NCBI GenBank assembly: GCA_964463485.1
Contig: CAYXDO010000081.1
Location: forward strand, 1-47,281
DNA length: 47,281 nt
Direction of reading: 5' to 3'
DNA from: CAYXDO01 sp964463485
GTDB lineage: Bacteria > Myxococcota > Kuafuiibacteriia > Kuafuiibacteriales > Kuafuiibacteriaceae
Made by a program: the position numbers and the translations under genes. Shown piece after piece: positions 1 through 7,186 of this stretch (positions within the stretch are counted from its first letter, which is position 1; each line of letters starts with the position of its first letter). The notes beneath the pieces are model-generated. The model saw only the letters and a list, made by a program, of their open reading frames with translations, had not been told where the DNA came from and did no database searches.

Positions 1-185
1 CTCCGACTCCGACCTCGGAATCCGACCTCCGACTCCGACCTCGGAATCCGACCTCCGACTCCGACCTCGGAATCCGACCTCCGACTCCGACCTCGGAATC
101 CGACCTCGGAATCCGAATCCGACCTCCGACCTCCGAATCCGACCTCCGAATCCGACCTCCGACTCAGACCTCCGAATCCGGAGTC
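1..185. repeat. 26-bp minisatellite at the window edge
   Basis: Four perfect head-to-tail copies of a 26-bp unit built from CTCCGACTCCGACCTCGGAA plus TCCGAC occupy 1-104. Degenerate copies of the same GACCTC/GAATCCG words follow to about 185. The array probably continues outside the window. No convincing gene uses it here; the frames are low-complexity Arg/Ser/Asp stretches. Confidence 0.9.
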
Positions 186-251
186 CTCGGCAACGACGCC
201 GATCCTGAGAATGTCGTTGTGAGCGCGACCTATGCCTGCTCGGACGGATGG

Positions 252-1100
252 TCATAACCCATTCTCCGTGCCTCCGTGTTCATTCTCCGTGCTCTCAGTG
301 GTCGCCTTGAGTCCTTCAGGTTCGACGGGCTCGTTCGAGCGTTCGATGCAATCAAGGCAGAGTTGTAGGGCTTCGTCGAAGGGTGATGCTCTGACTCCGT
401 GGGGGCTGCCACAAACCGCGCAGTAGGCAGCACCGAGCAGACTCTCGTCGATTCCGGTGCGCCTCAAGTCGCCGCGTGTCACGATGCCTACGACTATGTC
501 ACCCGCCACGACTGGAAGACTACCCACTCGACGGTCCCTCATGATCGAGAGCGCGTCCCCGATCGAGCCCCCGGAGGGCATGGCAATGGCAGGACCTCGC
601 AGGGTCGAACCCAACGCCTCCGTGCCGCGGCGGTCCACCCAGTCGCACCGGCAACTGACACCCCGCAAATCTTCACCTTCCGCCACGAGCACGTGCCGAG
701 TTTGGTTTCGGCGAGCAACGCCTTTTGCTTCCGAAAGCGGGGTGTCCAGGCGGAGTGTGACCAACCCTTCGGCCAACGTCATGAGGCTGCGGATGGAATC
801 GCTGGCCACCCAGAGACACTCAACCTGCGCGGGCGCGTCAGGCGTGGCCATCTTGAAGCCGGCCATGCGCTCGCATTTCAGGCAATCCAGCGCCGAGCGC
901 ACCCAGCCGCCGCGCTGGCACTGGAGTCGGGCGGCGGCGAGCGCGGCATCGACACGGCCGTTGGTCTTCGCCGGAGGCCTCCCATGTTGGCAGGCAACAA
1001 CCCGGATCGTCTCGAACGCCGAGGAGTCCTGAGGAGTCTCCGCGATCTCCACATGCGGCGGGCGAGCGCGGAGGAAGGTGCTGAAGGCGTGCGATCGCAT
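252..1100 (-). CDS. CBS-domain protein with flanking zinc-ribbon cysteine motifs
   Basis: The protein is about 282 residues from the ATG at 1100; an in-frame ATG at 1118 is also possible. The middle holds a CBS region ('DALSIMRDRRVGSLPVV', then 'VGIVTRGDLRRTGI'), a fold that usually binds adenine nucleotides and acts as a regulatory module. An N-terminal cysteine cluster (CLKCERMAGF) and a C-terminal pair of CxxC motifs (CAVCGS, LCLDCIE) look like small zinc ribbons, so metal binding is likely. I chose 1100 because the predicted sigma-54 start site falls at about 1103. The last residues (TTESTENEHGGTENG) are simply translation of a dispersed intergenic repeat, so the tail was probably acquired when the repeat inserted. 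The exact function is unknown. Confidence 0.75.
   Translation of the reverse strand: MRSHAFSTFLRARPPHVEIAETPQDSSAFETIRVVACQHGRPPAKTNGRVDAALAAARLQCQRGGWVRSALDCLKCERMAGFKMATPDAPAQVECLWVASDSIRSLMTLAEGLVTLRLDTPLSEAKGVARRNQTRHVLVAEGEDLRGVSCRCDWVDRRGTEALGSTLRGPAIAMPSGGSIGDALSIMRDRRVGSLPVVAGDIVVGIVTRGDLRRTGIDESLLGAAYCAVCGSPHGVRASPFDEALQLCLDCIERSNEPVEPEGLKATTESTENEHGGTENGL
261..303. repeat. Dispersed repeat, copy A
   Basis: The segment contains CTCCGTGTTCATTCTCCGTG followed by CTCTCAGTGGT. A close relative, CTCCGTGTTCCTTCTCTGTG followed by CTCTCCGCGGT, is found at 31633-31665. The resemblance between unrelated intergenic places marks a dispersed element. Here it is read through as the C-terminus of the CBS protein. 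Confidence 0.7.
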
Positions 1101-1114
1101 GGCTGCCGTGGGCT

Positions 1115-1128
1115 GCATTCATCGGACC
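1115..1128 (-). promoter_or_regulatory. Candidate sigma-54 promoter of the CBS gene
   Basis: On the minus strand the sequence reads CTGGTCCGATGAATGCAG. It has the GG-N10-GC core and fits TGG..CG-N4-.TGCA. The predicted start of transcription is about 1103, three bases before the ATG at 1100. GC-rich DNA produces such cores by chance, so support depends on the dyad at 1171-1187. Confidence 0.4.
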
Positions 1129-1170
1129 AGTCGCATTTTCATTGGGTCGCGCTATCGTTGGCCGTTCGCC

Positions 1171-1187
1171 GTAACTCCTCGGGTCAC
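1171..1187. promoter_or_regulatory. Candidate upstream activator dyad (GTAAC-N7-GTCAC)
   Basis: GTAAC-TCCTCGG-GTCAC is an imperfect 17-bp dyad located 43 bp upstream of the -24 element of the CBS gene. It matches sites at 6927 and 8607 in spacing, and the 6927 site also in much of the spacer. I infer it is the binding site of the NtrC-family regulator encoded at 7183-8565. Confidence 0.5.
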
Positions 1188-1258
1188 GATTGACTGTCCG
1201 AATTACGATCTGTTTCTTCCTATCTGTTTCTTCCTGATGCTACGGCAGGGCGTCTGAA

Positions 1259-2185
1259 TTACGGCGCGAGCACGCTGGTAGGGATCTCGTCGGCTCGATA
1301 CTGAGCGGAGGCTTGCGCGGCAGGTCGTTCGGGTCCCGGGTGACCGGTATCCACGATGACCGGCAGCCCGTTCTTGCCGGTGGGCACGAAGTAGTAACGT
1401 GCATTTGGACTGTCGAACGCCTTGTACTGGAGGTAGGCTGGAGTCAACGTTCGACCGATTGCCTGTTGGGCTTTGGCTTGAGCGTCACCCCTCAGCTCGA
1501 TGGCACGCGACTCGCCCTCGGCGCGGATCTGAATCGCGTCACCCTCACCCCGCGCGCGCACGCGGGCGATCTCGGCGTTCTTGCTGGCCACCTCGAGCTC
1601 GTATGACTTCTGCTCGATCGTCTGTTGGGTTGCGACCTTTTCGGAGACCGCCTTGGTCAGGTAGGGGTCGTACTGGATGTGCTCGATCGCCACCCGGTCG
1701 ATCCGAATCGGCTTATCTTTTATCGCGTTTCTCAAGTCTGCGACGATGCGCTGCTCGATGGCCGGCGAATGCTCGGCGAGGTCGTTGTGTCGGTGCCGCG
1801 CAAACTCCGATCGGACGAGCGTGAGGAAAGGCGGTTTGATGACTTTCTCGTAGTAGCTGGGCCCGATCTGCGTCGTCAGCTCGTGCAGCCGCTCCGGGTC
1901 GGGCATGAAGGTGACGATCACTCTCGTTGCCACATGCAGATCCTCGAGCGTGAGGACCTGCGCATCTTCGGCCTGACTCTGCCAGGTGACGTTGTAGGCG
2001 ACGATGTCGTTCCACGGCCACTGCCAGTAGAACCCTTCCGCGTAGACCTCAGTGCCAAGGCCCGGCTCGGAGAGCGGATGATACGTGATTCCGCGATACC
2101 CAGGCCTGATGGTCGTGCCGCACCCCGCCGCGATGCCCATCGTCGCCATTGTCGCCGTTATCAGCAGTACTCTTTGTGCGATCAT
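1259..2185 (-). CDS. SPFH/prohibitin-family lipoprotein
   Basis: The protein has 308 residues. It starts at the ATG at 2185, preceded by GAAGGAGG; a longer frame starting at 2230 lacks such a site and overlaps the predicted promoter. The N-terminus 'MGIAAGC' is a lipobox, so this is a predicted lipoprotein rather than a classical membrane-spanning SPFH protein. An SPFH/Band-7 domain covers roughly residues 30-200 ('VLTLEDLHVATRVIVTFMPD', 'YYEKVIKPPF'). It is followed by an Ala/Glu-rich coiled coil ('ARVRARGEGDAIQIRAEG') typical of prohibitin and HflK/C relatives. Such proteins form membrane-associated rings and often take part in stress responses; the specific role here is unknown. Confidence 0.85.
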   Translation of the reverse strand: MIAQRVLLITATMATMGIAAGCGTTIRPGYRGITYHPLSEPGLGTEVYAEGFYWQWPWNDIVAYNVTWQSQAEDAQVLTLEDLHVATRVIVTFMPDPERLHELTTQIGPSYYEKVIKPPFLTLVRSEFARHRHNDLAEHSPAIEQRIVADLRNAIKDKPIRIDRVAIEHIQYDPYLTKAVSEKVATQQTIEQKSYELEVASKNAEIARVRARGEGDAIQIRAEGESRAIELRGDAQAKAQQAIGRTLTPAYLQYKAFDSPNARYYFVPTGKNGLPVIVDTGHPGPERPAAQASAQYRADEIPTSVLAP

Positions 2186-2214
2186 TGACGTGCCTCCTTC
2201 TTCGAAAAGCACGT

Positions 2215-2228
2215 GCTTTGGGCATGCC
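2215..2228 (-). promoter_or_regulatory. Candidate sigma-54 promoter of the SPFH gene
   Basis: The minus strand reads TGGCATGCCCAAAGCACG, a GG-N10-GC core with TGGCAtG and AGCA. Predicted transcription starts near 2203, giving an 18-base leader that includes the GGAGG ribosome site. Confidence 0.5.
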
Positions 2229-2290
2229 ATGCCACTTGAATCCCACTTCTGGGTGTTTTGGTCTGCAGCTTGTATCGCGCGCGGCGGCTT

Positions 2291-2307
2291 GTGGCTTCAG
2301 CTGTTAC
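2291..2307. promoter_or_regulatory. Weak activator dyad upstream of the SPFH gene
   Basis: GTGGC-TTCAGCT-GTTAC keeps the N7 spacing and one perfect half-site of the dyad seen at 8607. It lies about 60 bp upstream of the -24 box. The other half matches at only three of five positions. Confidence 0.25.
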
Positions 2308-2419
2308 AAACTCTCGAAACCTCACTGGGCCTGGTCAAGAAGGCCAAGCCGGTCAAGAAGGCGAAGCCGGGCGACTCGCGCGGCATGCTGGCATGCCGCT
2401 CGCAGTCCTCTGAGTCATC

Positions 2420-2857
2420 ATGAGTCAGAAACAGAGACGAGAGACACCCGAAGAAAAAGCCGAGCCCGCAGTCGACGTGTTCAAGGCACTTGCGAAAGCA
2501 ACCCGCGGCCTCGCCTTCGGCCCGGAGTTCTTCCTCCACTGGTTGGGAGCGTTTGTTCGCAACCAATGTCCCGATCCGGCTGCCGGGCTCCCGAAGGTTC
2601 ACATTCACCTCGCGTCTGGAGACATCTTGGACTTGTGCCATATCATCGGCGCCGCGCCGTGCTGGATCGCGGTCGCGGTCGACGAAGGCGCAGGGCCCGA
2701 CGGAAGGCAGATGCGAACCGAGCTGGTACCGTACCAGTCCATCGTGCGGATCACGATACGGAATCCCGACGAAGGCACTCCCACGATCGGTTTTGGCGGG
2801 GAACCAGTCCGAAGGGTAATATCGGCCGAGGAAGTTCTGGTGCGAGCCGCGGGTTAG
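2420..2857 (+). CDS. Conserved-looking hypothetical protein
   Basis: This is a 145-residue soluble protein with no signal peptide. The core alternates beta-strand-like stretches ('VHIHLASGDILDLCHIIG', 'CWIAVAVDE', 'RTELVPYQSIVRITI'), compatible with a small beta-barrel of Sm-like or PRC-like type, but I cannot assign a family. The N-terminus is charged and probably disordered. It stands alone between divergent or unrelated neighbours, and no strong ribosome site is visible before the ATG. The complementary strand has a longer open frame without protein-like composition, so I prefer this strand. Confidence 0.6.
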   Translation: MSQKQRRETPEEKAEPAVDVFKALAKATRGLAFGPEFFLHWLGAFVRNQCPDPAAGLPKVHIHLASGDILDLCHIIGAAPCWIAVAVDEGAGPDGRQMRTELVPYQSIVRITIRNPDEGTPTIGFGGEPVRRVISAEEVLVRAAG

Positions 2858-3090
2858 CCGACATGAAAGGGGTTTGTCAGCTCTCGCCCGCGCGGTTCGT
2901 CGGGCTTTCGATGGAATCCATGGGTTCGAGGACCTCAGGAGACCAGCCTGGCTGTCTCCGCGGGTAGGCCTGCCCGTGGCCCTCCTGGGAGCCTGCCGGA
3001 CTCCGACGACCCCGGGGAGCCTGCCGGACACCGGACGATCGGACTGCGGCCATTTTTTTTGTGGGTTTCGGGGTACACTCGCTGCTTCCC

Positions 3091-4338
3091 ATGCAAGAGC
3101 TCGTCGCACGGCTGATCAATCGCTGGCGGGAGGATCCTTTTGCCACGTACCGCTCATGGTTCCTCTGGGAGGAGCGAATCAAGAACTTCCGCTCGATCCG
3201 TAGCGGTGTCCGCGTGGTCGTCGACGAGATTGCGCGAGGCAGCTTTGGCAACGCGTACCGCGGATCCTCGCTGGAGGTCGTCGTGCACGCCATCGCGGAG
3301 CAGCGCCAAGTATTCAAGGGCGCCGACCACGCCTTCCTCTGGAAGCCGAAGCTGCGCATTCCCGACATCTACGAGAGTCCTGAGAACCAGCGCTCGTTCG
3401 GGCGGTTCCTCGACGCATGCTCCCTGTGCGGGTGTGGCGACGACGTGGTGGAGGCGATTCACCGCCTCGACGCGCACCGCATCAAGGGCCTGGGCCCGGC
3501 AGCAGCGAATATCCTCTACTTTTTGCACCCGACGCTGGTTCCACCATTCAACACGGCGATCGTGAAGGGCTACAACGCGCTCACCGGCGCGAAGGTGAAG
3601 CTCGGCAGCTGGCTCGACTACCTGGCCATGCGGGAAGGCGTGCTGCGGCTCAACGAAGGACATCGCGCACTGCTCTCGAACGACCTGGGGGCGGTCGCCG
3701 GCCTGCTGTTTGACGTCGGATCGGGCCGTTTCGCAGCGCCCCCCGTGGACGGGAAAAAGGGTGAGTGGCTCGCCGATCTCGAGAAGGTCCGAACGGCGTC
3801 GACGGCCGACAAGAAGGCGCACGACGCCGACGTGACCCACACCGACCTTCAAGGCTGGCTGCGCGATCTCGGCAAGGCTCTGGGTTTCTCCGTCTGGGTG
3901 GCAGTGAACGACAAGTCTCGGCCGTTCGGCGAAGGGATGCTCGGTGACGGCTGTCTGAGCGAGCTGCCGGCCACGCTGACCGGGGCGCCGGGCGGAGCCG
4001 CGATCTCCTTCATCGACGTGCTCTGGCTCGATCCGGCGACGTCACGCGTGATCGCAGCCTACGAGGTCGAGCACACCACTTCGATCTACTCTGGCATCGT
4101 GCGCCTGCTGGATCTGGCGCTCGGAGCACCGGAACAGGCGGTGCGCGGGCTCTACCTCGTGGCGCCCGACGCGCGTGAAAAAGACGTGCGAGCCCAGCTC
4201 GCTCGACCAGCCTTCAGGCACGTCGCCGAGCTCGGCGTGCGCTACTTGCCGTACAGCGAGCTCAGCAAGAACCGTGAGGCGATTGCTCGCTTCGGGGCGG
4301 GGCTCCGGCCGATCGAAGCGATCGCGAGGGCTTTGTAG
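3091..4338 (+). CDS. Helix-hairpin-helix protein with a PD-(D/E)XK-like C-terminal domain
   Basis: The protein has 415 residues from the ATG at 3091; a GTG at 3061 would add ten non-conserved-looking residues. Around residues 125-155, 'IKGLGPAAANILYFLHP' is a helix-hairpin-helix signature like those of DNA glycosylases and other DNA-binding repair enzymes. In the C-terminal part, 'FIDVLWLD' (D309) followed by 'AYEVEHTTSI' (E325, E327) has the strand-Asp-strand-ExE layout of PD-(D/E)XK nucleases, with Glu in place of the usual Lys. It could be a repair or restriction-type endonuclease. No methyltransferase gene is adjacent. The domain reading is my own; a structure search would settle it. Confidence 0.7.
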   Translation: MQELVARLINRWREDPFATYRSWFLWEERIKNFRSIRSGVRVVVDEIARGSFGNAYRGSSLEVVVHAIAEQRQVFKGADHAFLWKPKLRIPDIYESPENQRSFGRFLDACSLCGCGDDVVEAIHRLDAHRIKGLGPAAANILYFLHPTLVPPFNTAIVKGYNALTGAKVKLGSWLDYLAMREGVLRLNEGHRALLSNDLGAVAGLLFDVGSGRFAAPPVDGKKGEWLADLEKVRTASTADKKAHDADVTHTDLQGWLRDLGKALGFSVWVAVNDKSRPFGEGMLGDGCLSELPATLTGAPGGAAISFIDVLWLDPATSRVIAAYEVEHTTSIYSGIVRLLDLALGAPEQAVRGLYLVAPDAREKDVRAQLARPAFRHVAELGVRYLPYSELSKNREAIARFGAGLRPIEAIARAL

Positions 4339-4340
4339 CA

Positions 4341-4352
4341 CCCCACGAGGGG
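4341..4352. terminator. Short hairpin between convergent genes
   Basis: CCCC-ACGA-GGGG lies just after the stop of the helix-hairpin-helix gene and before the converging HAMP-like gene. It lacks a proper T-tract, so it is at best a weak terminator. Confidence 0.25.
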
Positions 4353-4391
4353 CCAGTTTGCCAAGCGGATCCTCATGCCTGGGCACGGCTC

Positions 4392-4934
4392 TCATAAATC
4401 GGGAGCCACTTGGCGCTGCTTGAACGACGCGATGGCGTGGCGGAGTTCTGAAGAAGCGCCGAGGATCCGCTCGGCAACCTCGGGCGAGGTCGACTGCAAC
4501 TCGCCCGCAACTGCGGCGAGCGCAGCGAGCTCGGCGTCGGGCCAGCCAGCCGCCCCTTTGGCGTTCATGTCGATCCGCTGGACCATGAGATTAGCGGCGC
4601 GCTCGACGGCCTTGAGCTCGCGCACCCGCGAGCCGAGGGAAACGGAGCCGGAGTGGCCTGTCGCCACCCGGTAGAGCTCGCTCTCCAGCTTCCGAATGGG
4701 CCGAAGCAACAGGACATGGAAGCCGACAAGCATCGCGAGGTAGATCGGCGCCATGAGAAAGGCGACGTGAATTGCGTGTTCGAGGGCCAATCGCCCGGCG
4801 GCCAGCTCTGGGTGGCGGGCGTACTGAAGCACGGCGTACACCACCATCCCAATCGCGGTGCCCCCTGCAGCGAGTGCGGTACCTGCGGCGGCGAGGCTGA
4901 CGGTCTTCATGGTCTCTCCTGGTTTGATTCGCAT
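4392..4934 (-). CDS. Two-helix membrane protein with a HAMP-like linker
   Basis: The protein has 180 residues. Two hydrophobic helices ('LAAAGTALAAGGTAIGMVVY' and 'FLMAPIYLAMLVGFHVLLL') are followed by 'RPIRKLESELYRVATG', which resembles a HAMP linker, and then by an Ala-rich helical cytoplasmic tail without kinase, methyl-acceptor or cyclase motifs. Both the ATG at 4934 (AAAGGAG upstream) and the one at 4910 (AGGAGA upstream) have usable ribosome sites. A sigma-54-like promoter lies upstream, suggesting membership of the same stress regulon. It may be a membrane sensor or a structural partner; the function is unknown. Confidence 0.7.
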   Translation of the reverse strand: MRIKPGETMKTVSLAAAGTALAAGGTAIGMVVYAVLQYARHPELAAGRLALEHAIHVAFLMAPIYLAMLVGFHVLLLRPIRKLESELYRVATGHSGSVSLGSRVRELKAVERAANLMVQRIDMNAKGAAGWPDAELAALAAVAGELQSTSPEVAERILGASSELRHAIASFKQRQVAPDL

Positions 4935-4977
4935 GACGGTTCTCCTTTGTTCGACGGAGTATCCTAGAACAGCGCGT

Positions 4978-4991
4978 GCATTGCTCGTACC
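4978..4991 (-). promoter_or_regulatory. Candidate sigma-54 promoter of the HAMP-like gene
   Basis: The minus strand reads TGGTACGAGCAATGCACG, which matches TGG.ACG-N4-.TGCA with exact GG-N10-GC spacing. Transcription would begin near 4966, leaving a 32-base leader. No GTAAC-N7-GTYAC dyad was found upstream. Confidence 0.45.
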
Positions 4992-5054
4992 ACCGCACTA
5001 ACCGGACTTCCTGAGATTGGTGATTCGGGTGAGCGAACACTACCGCCGAACGAT

Positions 5055-5070
5055 CACCGTCGTGACGGTG
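5055..5070. promoter_or_regulatory. 16-bp perfect palindrome CACCGTCGTGACGGTG
   Basis: CACCGT-CGTG-ACGGTG lies 64 bp upstream of the -24 box of the HAMP-like gene. It may be an operator or activator site different from the GTAAC-type dyads. Confidence 0.35.
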
Positions 5071-5086
5071 ACTGCGCGGAGTACCT

Positions 5087-5106
5087 GGCCACGAGCTTTC
5101 GTGGCC
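5087..5106. terminator. Strong intergenic hairpin after the CBM48 gene
   Basis: GGCCACGA and TCGTGGCC form an eight-pair stem with a four-base loop, about 85 bp beyond the CBM48 stop. There is no T-tract, so it could end or stabilise the lipoprotein-DUF302-CBM48 transcript. Confidence 0.35.
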
Positions 5107-5189
5107 GGCGTGTGACCGAATGAGTTGCTGAGTCGGTGCGTCGTGTAGCCGAACAAGTCACAAGCCGCGAGATCCTCGAGTCAGTGCGC

Positions 5190-5486
5190 TCACGACCGGA
5201 CTTCGAGCACTCGATTCATCGTCCCGAAGTCGTTTTGAACGCCGGACTCGATCGTCTCGACGACCGCGTCGTTCGAAACATCGCAGCACCACTTTCCATC
5301 GACGACGAACTTGTACTCGTAGCGGCCTGGAGGCAACGCGAGGTCGATCGACCAGTCACCATCCTTCGAGCGTCGCATGGCGAGCGCGTTGGCTTGCCAG
5401 TCGTTGAAGCTCCCGGCCAAGAACACGCTCTCGGCTCGGGGCGCCTTGACGTGCAGGGTTGTCTTGTTTTCATGCTTGGTTCTCAT
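5190..5486 (-). CDS. Stand-alone CBM48 (glycogen-binding) domain protein, copy 1
   Basis: The whole 98-residue protein is a CBM48/AMPK-beta-like carbohydrate-binding domain: 'VFLAGSFNDWQ', 'DGDWSIDLALPPGRYEYKF' and 'VVDGKWCCDVSND' are the family hallmarks, including the glucan-binding Trp residues. There is no catalytic domain and no signal peptide, so it should act in the cytoplasm on glycogen or another alpha-glucan. The start at 5486 has GGAGA upstream; an in-frame ATG at 5498 is less likely. It is the last gene of an operon with the lipoprotein and DUF302 genes. A second copy at 39250-39546 differs at about 14 of 98 residues (hand count). Confidence 0.9.
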   Translation of the reverse strand: MRTKHENKTTLHVKAPRAESVFLAGSFNDWQANALAMRRSKDGDWSIDLALPPGRYEYKFVVDGKWCCDVSNDAVVETIESGVQNDFGTMNRVLEVRS

Positions 5487-5543
5487 GGGTTTCTCCATTT
5501 CTTTTGGCAGGGCGCGCGGTCGCGTGCAGGTGGGAACATCACG

Positions 5544-5945
5544 TCAGTCGAGCGCCTCGATGACGCGGCGAAGTCGGCCTTTGCGACAGTAGCCACAGAG
5601 GCCGACCAGCGCATTGTCGACCAACGTGAACATCGAGCGCGGGTCCGCGATCGAGACTACCACGCCAGCGTCTGCCGCCTCCTGAACTACGACGTTGCAT
5701 GGGAGGAGAAGCCCGATCTGCGGTTCCGCGGCTAGCGCGCGGTGCGCGAGATCAGGGTTGCAGGCGCCGAGGATGACGTAGCGCCGGAAGTCGACGCTGA
5801 GGTTCTTCTTCAGCATGTCATTCACGTCGATCTTGGTGAGCACGCCAAACCCCTCGACCTCCAGCGCGGCAGTCACCCGTTCGACCGCCTGATCGAAGGT
5901 GGTGTCGGTAAGTCGCTTCTCGAATCCGTAGGTCTCGGTTCTCAT
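5544..5945 (-). CDS. DUF302 family protein
   Basis: The protein has 133 residues. It contains the DUF302 core 'RYVILGACNPDLAHRALAAE' and 'IGLLLPCNVVVQE', with the conserved Cys of 'LPCNVVV' and the Gly-Ala-Cys-Asn-Pro motif. DUF302 proteins are small cytoplasmic proteins often found with metal, sulfur or redox stress genes; their activity is not established. The start has GGAGGCTGAG just upstream. An 11-bp tandem duplication (5946-5967) duplicates this ribosome-binding segment and includes the stop of the upstream lipoprotein gene 12 bp away. The genes are therefore cotranscribed. Confidence 0.9.
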   Translation of the reverse strand: MRTETYGFEKRLTDTTFDQAVERVTAALEVEGFGVLTKIDVNDMLKKNLSVDFRRYVILGACNPDLAHRALAAEPQIGLLLPCNVVVQEAADAGVVVSIADPRSMFTLVDNALVGLCGYCRKGRLRRVIEALD

Positions 5946-5957
5946 CTCAGCCTCCGC

Positions 5958-6710
5958 TCAGCCTCCGCTCAGTGGCGGGCGAAGCAGCTTCTCCGCTCGT
6001 GACAGGATCTCCCCGGCTGTGGTCGGGTCGTCCGATCGAACCTCGACTGCGAATCCATCTCCGGCCGAGCTCACTCGCGCCCGGACGCCGTTCGGAACGA
6101 GCGGGCAGCTGGGCATCTCTGGAACGACGTGGCCGAGCGAAGCGTTGCGCGCGAGATGACAGTCGACGACACGCTGCAGCCACTCGGCCGTCAGGCCTGG
6201 GACCGCGCGGAAGGTGATCACCGCGCCGAGGGCTCGCTGCGAACCCGTCTTGCCCGGAATTCCGTTACGCTCGACGAGCGCTTCGACGCGTGCGATGTCC
6301 TCGACGTGATCGAACGGGCTCGTATCTCGGTCATCAGGGTCGATTCCCACGCACGCTCGCGCCTCAGCCTCCCGTAGGGCGGCCGACCCGGAGCGATGAT
6401 CGGCCGCGTGACGTCGATGTTCCGCCGCCTCTCGCCGATGGGTCTCCGTCGGATTCGTGACGGACCTCCAACAGATGTCGGGGTAGATCGCGCGGTCCAC
6501 TCCAGCGCCAATGGCCCTAGGCCGACAACGCTCTTGGATTGCCTTCGCGTTTGCATCGAACTGCGCCGCGTGTTGCTCCGCGGTGTTGGCGTGGATGGCG
6601 GCTTCTTGGTCATGTTGCGCCGTGCTCATGTCGTGCGGCCTGGACCCGGGCGTAGTCGTGGCACAAGCCGCCAAGCCGAGTACCGAAATCATCAAGGCCG
6701 ATCGAACCAT
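5958..6710 (-). CDS. Predicted lipoprotein, copy 1 (intact)
   Basis: The protein has 250 residues from the ATG at 6710, preceded by GGAAGGAA. 'MISVLGLAAC' is a lipobox (Cys16). The mature part is rich in His, Ala, Glu and Arg ('THRREAAEHRRHAADHR') and probably forms a helical hairpin, followed by a C-terminal globular part ('VITFRAVPGLTAEWLQRVVD', 'ASLGHVVPEMPSCPLVP'). I do not recognise the family. The many His and conserved Cys residues, and its position as first gene of a sigma-54-type operon with DUF302 and CBM48, suggest envelope stress or metal handling. A truncated second copy lies at 37547-38248. Confidence 0.8.
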   Translation of the reverse strand: MVRSALMISVLGLAACATTTPGSRPHDMSTAQHDQEAAIHANTAEQHAAQFDANAKAIQERCRPRAIGAGVDRAIYPDICWRSVTNPTETHRREAAEHRRHAADHRSGSAALREAEARACVGIDPDDRDTSPFDHVEDIARVEALVERNGIPGKTGSQRALGAVITFRAVPGLTAEWLQRVVDCHLARNASLGHVVPEMPSCPLVPNGVRARVSSAGDGFAVEVRSDDPTTAGEILSRAEKLLRPPLSGG

Positions 6711-6800
6711 GTGCTTTCCTTCCTTTCCCACGCTTGTGCGTGTCAGGCAGCGGCTGATCGCCGCTCCCCCGAAATATCCCTGGAGTATTGGAGGCAACCC

Positions 6801-6816
6801 GCAAGTACTATGCCAA
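6801..6816 (-). promoter_or_regulatory. Strong candidate sigma-54 promoter of the lipoprotein operon
   Basis: The minus strand reads TTGGCATAGTACTTGCGG, which has TTGGCA, exact spacing and a perfect TTGC. It is the best -24/-12 match in this half of the window. Transcription would start near 6789, giving a leader of about 80 bases. Confidence 0.7.
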
Positions 6817-6926
6817 ATCGTCTACGCACCAATTCAACCTCAGCGGTTCGCGGTGGCGCTAGATCTCAAACGACTCCCGTGCTGACAGATACGAGGGACA
6901 ACGAACGTCTGCAGCGGGTTACGAAA

Positions 6927-6943
6927 ATAACTCTTCGAGTCAC
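6927..6943. promoter_or_regulatory. Candidate activator dyad (ATAAC-N7-GTCAC)
   Basis: ATAAC-TCTTCGA-GTCAC lies about 110 bp upstream of the lipoprotein-operon promoter. Its spacer resembles that of the 1171 site (TCCTCGG). It sits between the operon and the regulator gene. Confidence 0.5.
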
Positions 6944-7057
6944 TGAAATGACCGCGTGGGTTACTTCGGCGGGCATGGCGGTCGTTGCGCCGTCCTACCG
7001 AGGACGACCGGGTGCGGCATCGATTCTGCTTGTACTGAGGGGTTTGGAACGCCATCG

Positions 7058-7186
7058 ATGAGAAAAGAAGGCAGTAGCCTACGACTGTCGGTCTGCCAGG
7101 GCATCGTCCGAGCTCACGGCGGAACGGATACCGCGACCTGCCGGGAGGGTGCGGGTCTGGTTCTTCGCGTGGGAGCCTCCGGGTGA
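7058..7186 (+). pseudogene. C-terminal stump of a sensor histidine kinase
   Basis: The last ~40 codons before the response regulator read 'LSVCQGIVRAHGGT' and 'EGAGLVLRV', which is the end of a HATPase_c domain. The G2-box is altered (GSSLRLSV instead of G.GLGLSV), and the N, G1 and H boxes are absent upstream. The stop TGA overlaps the GTG of the regulator by four bases (GTGA), the typical coupling of a two-component pair. The remaining upstream sequence holds the lipoprotein operon's control region, so most of the kinase has been deleted. Confidence 0.75.

Noticed and set aside
2297..3109. 270-codon open frame on the minus strand
   Set aside because: It is antisense to a better gene at 2420-2857, rich in Arg/Ser/Pro, and has no recognisable motif.
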